A stretch of DNA of 64,000 nt from NCBI GenBank assembly GCA_902728285.1, contig CACVBU010000789.1, positions 149,027-213,026 of the forward strand, written 5' to 3'. This DNA comes from Clytia hemisphaerica (lineage: Eukaryota > Cnidaria > Hydrozoa > Leptothecata > Clytiidae). Position numbers and translations under genes: made by a program. The notes beneath the pieces are model-generated. The model was given only the letters and a program-made list of their open reading frames with translations, did no database searches and was not told the DNA's origin. Positions 60,201 to 64,000 of the stretch are shown piece after piece; within the stretch, counting starts at the first letter, position 1; every line of letters begins with the position of its first letter.

Positions 60201-61574
60201 ATATCAAAAAGTGAAATAGTATACAACAGATTTTTTCTGACAAGCCATTTTCTCAATTTTAGAAATTCTACTGTTTATAGAAAGAAGTTGATAAAACTTT
60301 GCCCAAGTGAAGCACAAAATGAAGTTTTCTGGCATCAAAGAATGAAAAGTTCTTTTTTTCTTCTTCATTTTCAAAGAATTTTAAAATTCATTTTCTCAAG
60401 TTTATTACAGTTCTCTGAATTATTCTTCTGAATTGAAAGATTTTTTTACGCTTATATATAAAAAGGAATTTTTTAGTCGCATTTTTTTAGGAATCTTTTT
60501 GTTCTTAGTGGATTGAGATTTTTCATAAGAAAACAGGGTATTTACGACCTGTAATACAATGTGTATTTTTTGTGTAACGCTTCATTCAAAATATATAATG
60601 CATAATGCTGATCGTTTATGTTCAAATATTATGCGAAATTTTCGACTTTAAGTCGTCTTGTTTAACTATTGTAATAAAACCGTGTACGTGTTTGCTTTTT
60701 GGGTGATCACAACCAGTTACCTGATGTTAGGATTGATTTGTTTGTGCACGTGTATATGAAAAGTCTAATACCATACACCTTTTCGACCGTAGCCGCGCGT
60801 GCCACTTTTATCCCACTAAACTCGATCCAATCCTTTTTTGACACATTCTTCTATTGTCTATAGGTGCGAAAAAAGGACTGGGACGGTTAAAGTGGGATAA
60901 AGCGGACAAAAAAATGCCCGCGCGGCAATTGGCGGCTACGGTCGAAAAGGTGTATTGATATCTACCTCGCAATACCAAAGATATCTGAATATAGCCTATC
61001 GGCTATGGCTGTATCCAAAAGTTTCCCCACTCGTTTAGAACATGTTGATCAAAATTGCAATAACTTTATTTCTATAGGAGTGACATACAAAGATTTTTGT
61101 CCGATCGAACCATTCATTCCAATCTATCTCATTGTCGGTGGATCATTCGGTATCGTCAAAATGCTCTCCATCATAATTCAGCGAATCACATATAACGGAG
61201 ATATCTTTCAAAGCGATAAAAGCAACGAGGAGGAGCTTCCAATCGCATGGTTGTTCGTTGACGGCGTATTAAACTTGTTTTTATTCACGTGGTTCGTGGC
61301 GGGAAACATATGGGTGTATTCCAAATATAAACCAAATTACACGCCCCCGTCCCATCAACCGTTTAACTATTGTAATAAAACCATGTACGTGTTTGCTTTC
61401 TGGGTGATCACAACCAGTTACCTGATGTTAGGATTGATTTGTTTGTGCACGTGTTGCTTAGCCGCGTGCGCGAGCTGTACGGCGTTCTTTTTAACGAAAG
61501 CATCGAATTCAGAGGTGGGTGCAGAAGATGAGGTGAATGGTGGTGATAGGTTTATTGATAACCGTTTTCGATAA
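54288..61574 (+). CDS. TMEM272-like multipass membrane protein, three exons, one non-canonical donor
   Basis: Exons are 54288-54594, 56535-56594 and 61078-61574; the phases match and give 287 residues. The N-terminal ~100 residues are hydrophilic (cytosolic by inference). TM1 is VGCTLMLMMLLALPMSMVVI, and then GVTYKDFCPIEPFIPIYLIV joins TM2 (GGSFGIVKML). LFVDGVLNLFLFTWFVAGN is TM3, WVYSKYKPNY and FNYCNKTMY form a loop, and FAFWVITTSYLMLGLICLC is TM4, followed by a cysteine-rich CTCCLAACASC. This wording, especially IPIYLIVGG, WFVAGN and NYC-KT, is typical of the TMEM272-like family, whose function is unknown. Exon 1 ends AAAG|GTAAAT normally. Exon 2 should end ATTG, but the next bases are ATAAGG, not GTAAGG. 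If unspliced, translation ends after DKDKATIQLSYTC. Confidence 0.85.
55215..55244. repeat. Perfect 30-bp palindrome
   Basis: GTACCCCAATTGGTG followed immediately by its exact reverse complement, in intron 1 of the TMEM272-like gene. A further GGGGTACC follows at 55250-55257. Confidence 0.97.
56945..56974. repeat. 30-bp sequence shared with 60754-60783
   Basis: ATATGAAAAGTCTAATACCA and the next 10 bases are identical to 60754-60783, where they follow a copied exon fragment. Confidence 0.9.
56980..57486. mobile_element. Foldback element, TTCGCTTAGCGTAGACTAGT termini
   Basis: The left TTCGCTTAGCGTAGACTAGT and right ACTAGTCTACGCTTAGCGAA are inverted (one mismatch) and extend through AAACTAGTCG. 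It is about 0.5 kb with no coding content. The right border continues into GTATTACGATAGCC, which also occurs in complement in the 32-bp duplication at 47085 and 50288. Confidence 0.8.
58141..58773. mobile_element. CAGTTAGTC-TIR element, copy 2
   Basis: The ends CAGTTAGTCACACTAG and CTAGTGTGACTAACTG are perfect complements. The flanks ATAGA at 58136-58140 and 58774-58778 are a 5-bp duplication. The body matches 23558-24173 along its length with scattered differences. Confidence 0.92.
58790..58971. mobile_element. Small foldback element, ACTGTGA termini
   Basis: ACTGTGAGATCGGGTAACTT and GTCAGTGGAGG on the left pair imperfectly with CCTCCACTGATGCAAGTTAT and CCGACTTC...TCACAGT on the right. It sits 17 bases after the CAGTTAGTC copy 2. 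Confidence 0.65.
59464..59684. mobile_element. TACCGTCAACTGCTCTAAC-TIR MITE, short copy
   Basis: The left TACCGTCAACTGCTCTAACT and right AGTTAGAGCAGTTGACGGTA are perfect complements over about 20 bp. They continue imperfectly through GCATGGGGCGGCAATTCGGC and CCCATGTTTCGGCCAATCG. It is related to 21446-22831 and to remnants at 35000-35470. Confidence 0.88.
60660..60753 (+). pseudogene. 94-bp duplicated fragment of the TMEM272-like exon 3
   Basis: Nearly identical (about two mismatches) to 61361-61454, the part encoding FNYCNKTMYVFAFWVITT and the next residues. It lies in intron 2, about 320 bases before the acceptor, is cut off abruptly at both ends and has no splice sites. Confidence 0.93.
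60774..60954. mobile_element. MITE, TACACCTTTTCGACCGTAG termini
   Basis: The left TACACCTTTTCGACCGTAGC and right GCTACGGTCGAAAAGGTGTA are perfect complements with TA at both extremes, which fits Tc1/mariner-like TA targeting. Its interior also pairs (TTTATCCCACT with AGTGGGATAAA). Confidence 0.88.
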
Positions 61575-62244
61575 AGAATCTATGCTTTGGTGTAATTTTG
61601 TCCGAATTCAATCTTTCTGATTAACACCTCGCCATCTAAAAAAGAAGAGTAATTTATTGGTCAATATCCTTTTTTGACTGTGGAAAATTATTATAATTTA
61701 TAAACAACTAACACCCAATTCATTTTTTATTTGTTTTATTCCAGTTTTGTAATAATTTGTAAAAGCGGACACAATGCAAATTCTCAGTATTTTCAAAAAA
61801 AGAATTGCAATTTTTCATCTAAACTTTCAAGAATTTTTCTGCGTCTGACTCATTTGTTTATGTTTTTTGCCGCCATCTTTTTTCGTCGCTTGTAGTGACG
61901 TCGAATTTTATAAAAATACACGGCGTCGACAAATTCGGTTAAGTTCTCCATCGTAGACGCGAAATTGGTAACAAGTGATAGACCAACAGAGTGATAAAAA
62001 AATTGCGTGTTGGGATAGAGATAGGCTACCAATACACCATCGGAATATCAGATAACGCGGTTAGTATCACTTTCGATTTCATCCAGCTTCAAAAAAAAAA
62101 AAAAAAAAGACAACAAGAAAAATCGGATCAGGTTGACATTACACGGCCCATGGGCACCAAGCCTATCAGTGAGAGTGACTGATACGCTTGGCGCCAAAAG
62201 GTAAATTTACTGACCGAAAGTAGACCCCGCCTAATTCTCAACCC
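61575..62244. other. Downstream of TMEM272-like gene
   Basis: AT-rich 3' flank with an A-run near 62089-62108. No gene or clear poly(A) signal was identified. Confidence 0.5.
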
Positions 62245-63255
62245 AGTTTCACTGATACGTTTCGCACCCAAAACGCGTTAGAACCTAGACCCTTCACTGA
62301 TACGCTTTGCACCCAAAACACCATAGAACCACACCCTTCCACTGATACGCTTCGCACCCAAAACGCGTTAGAACCTAGACCCTTCACTGATACGCTTCGC
62401 ACCCAAAATGACTTAGAACCACACCCTTCAACTGATACGCTTCGCACCAAAATCGCGTTAGAACCTAGACCCTTCACTGATACGCTTTGCACCCAAAACA
62501 CCTTAAAATCACACCCTTCCACTGATACGCTTTGCACCCAAAACGTGTTAGAATCTAAACCCTTCACTGATACGCTTTGCACCCAAAACGCCTTAAAACC
62601 ACACTCTTCCACTGATACGCTTCGCACCCAAAACGCGTTAGAACCTAGACCCTTCACTGATACGCTTTGCACCCAAAACACCTTAAAACTACACCCTTCC
62701 ACTGATACGCTTCGCACCCAAAATGTGTTAGAACCTAGACCCTTCAGTGATACGCTTTGCACCCAAAACACCATAGAACCACACCCTTCCACTGATACGC
62801 TTCGCACCCACAACATGTTAGAACCTAGACCCTTCACTGATACGCTTCGCACCCAATACGTGTTAGAACCTAGACCCTTCACTGATACGCTTCGCACCCA
62901 AAACACCATAGAACCACACCCTTCACTGATACGCTTCGCACCCAAAACGCGTTAGAACCTAGACCCTTCACTGATACGCTTCGCACCCAAAACACCATAA
63001 AACCACACCCTTCCACTGATACGCTTCGCACCCAAAACGCGTTAGAACCTAGACCCTTCACTGATACGCTTCGCACCCAAAACACCATAGAACCACACCC
63101 TTCCACTGATACGCTTTCGCACCCAAAACGTCTTAAAATCACACCCTTCCACTGATACGCTTCGCACCCAAAACGCCTTAAAATCACACCCTTCCACTGA
63201 TACGCCTTGCACCCAAAACGCCTTAAAACCACACTCTTCCACTGGTATGCTTAAC
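62245..63255. repeat. 45-bp minisatellite with 90-bp higher-order unit
   Basis: About 22 tandem 45-bp units start CACTGATACGCTTCGCACCC. Two alternating types are seen in much of the array, one with GCGTTAGAACCTAGACCC and one with ACCATAGAACCACACCC, making a 90-bp higher-order period. Because 45 is divisible by three, several frames on both strands stay open (235 codons on the minus strand), without start context or family similarity. Confidence 0.95.
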
Positions 63256-64000
63256 ACTCAAAATAAAATATCGAACCAAGACCTGCCCTCTGAGAAATAA
63301 TTTTTTGCACCGAAAATAAAATAGAGCCCTGACGTTCTCATTTTTCGGTGTTTCACCGAATACGAAATAGAACCGTACCCCTTCACTTTTCTCTGATGTA
63401 CCCTAACACAATAGTCCCCAGACCATCGGTATGTGTCAAGGGAGTGATTTACAGTTATAGTTTCAAAAGTAAAGTCTTCATATAAGAACAATTCTATAAA
63501 AATACAAGGCTGAAATTTGGCCAAAACCTAAGAACAAGTTAAGAACAATCCGAGCCTCAGATTTCAGAAATTGCTGAGAAGTACAGATTTCCATTTTAAT
63601 AAATATGACAAGGACATTTAAGTCTGAATAACTCATAAAATTCAGAACAGCCTAGCCAGAGCCATAACTTATTGGTGTTTTATAAAAAACCGTATATGTA
63701 AGCATAGGCGAAGCGAGATACCCTGCAAAATCTATCAGGGAGTGCACATGTATGTTTATGACATATTCATTATCTTTTGATAAAAGAAAGACAATAATTA
63801 CAGTGTCGTAAAAACCGCTCTCATCCGTTAATTTTGCAGGGTATCTCGTTACGCCTATGCTAAGGATACTGCTTTCATATGTTATTTTACTAATGTACAC
63901 GGTTGTTTAATCATGGAATTATTATTGACACTGGATTAACAACTGACTGATTTTTACTGGTATCTCATGTTCAAGCCTTCTTTGCAGTAATGACATTATT
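63256..64000. other. End of window, non-coding
   Basis: A degenerate tail of the minisatellite, then AT-rich DNA with one foldback element (63701-63861). No gene was recognised. Confidence 0.5.
63701..63861. mobile_element. Small MITE, AGCATAGGCG termini
   Basis: The left AGCATAGGCGAAGCGAGATA, continuing CCCTGCAAAAT, pairs with the right ATTTTGCAGGGTATCTCGTT then ACGCCTATGCT, with two mismatches over 31 bp. Confidence 0.88.

Noticed and set aside
61005-61077. Start of the exon 3 frame at 61005 as an independent gene
   Set aside because: The residues before the TCTATAG acceptor at 61077 do not match the TMEM272-like family, whereas the spliced N-terminal exons supply the expected first membrane segment.
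62238-63257. Long open frames on both strands (up to 235 codons) suggesting a repetitive protein
   Set aside because: They are fully explained by a 45-bp tandem repeat with a length divisible by three; several frames are open at once and none has family similarity.

Overview
This is a 64-kb piece of an AT-rich, intron-rich animal nuclear genome. The evidence is conserved metazoan proteins split by GT-AG introns (a CPEB1-type protein, iodothyronine deiodinases, WDR82, NXT1/2, CCDC22 and a TMEM272-like protein), in-frame selenocysteine TGA codons with a eukaryotic SECIS hairpin, and two classes of non-LTR retrotransposon. The gene set suggests a non-vertebrate metazoan, but I cannot name a phylum from the sequence alone.

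Layout. Bases 524-2937 (+) hold the last four coding exons of a CPEB1-type translational regulator. Bases 6102-7203 and 9008-9757 (+) hold two tandem deiodinase-like selenoprotein genes. The first has a SECIS element but carries a 272-bp TA-flanked MITE inside its coding exon. Convergent to them, 10158-15298 (-) is WDR82 in at least eight coding exons, followed by NXT1/2 (p15) at 18060-18482 (-), which has an unbroken CDS. From about 18.5 to 37 kb there is no recognisable host gene. That stretch contains a minisatellite, many foldback (MITE-like) elements, and a complete-looking RLE-type non-LTR retrotransposon (26600-30155, minus) with an open 1075-codon frame, a poly(A) tail and a 13-bp target duplication. 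Bases 37251-50947 (+) hold CCDC22 in 17 coding exons. Its introns carry several transposons, including a 5'-truncated APE-type (RTE-like) retrotransposon with a 32-bp target duplication that is itself interrupted by a C/G-rich MITE. Bases 54288-61574 (+) hold a three-exon TMEM272-like membrane protein whose second intron appears to begin with AT instead of GT. The window ends in a 45/90-bp minisatellite (62.2-63.3 kb) and another foldback element.

The host genes are ordinary single-copy animal genes that do not form an operon or pathway. CPEB regulates mRNA translation, deiodinases handle iodinated tyrosines, WDR82 acts in H3K4 methylation and transcription termination, NXT in mRNA export, and CCDC22 in endosomal recycling (CCC/Commander). 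The most unusual content is the density of families of non-autonomous inverted-repeat elements: at least seven families, several with two or more copies here and with visible target duplications. Also notable are their effects on genes: a MITE in a selenoprotein exon, an exon-fragment duplication beside the TMEM272-like gene, and nested insertions. Exon boundaries were read by eye from splice consensus, reading-frame continuity and remembered protein families, and no alignment program was run.
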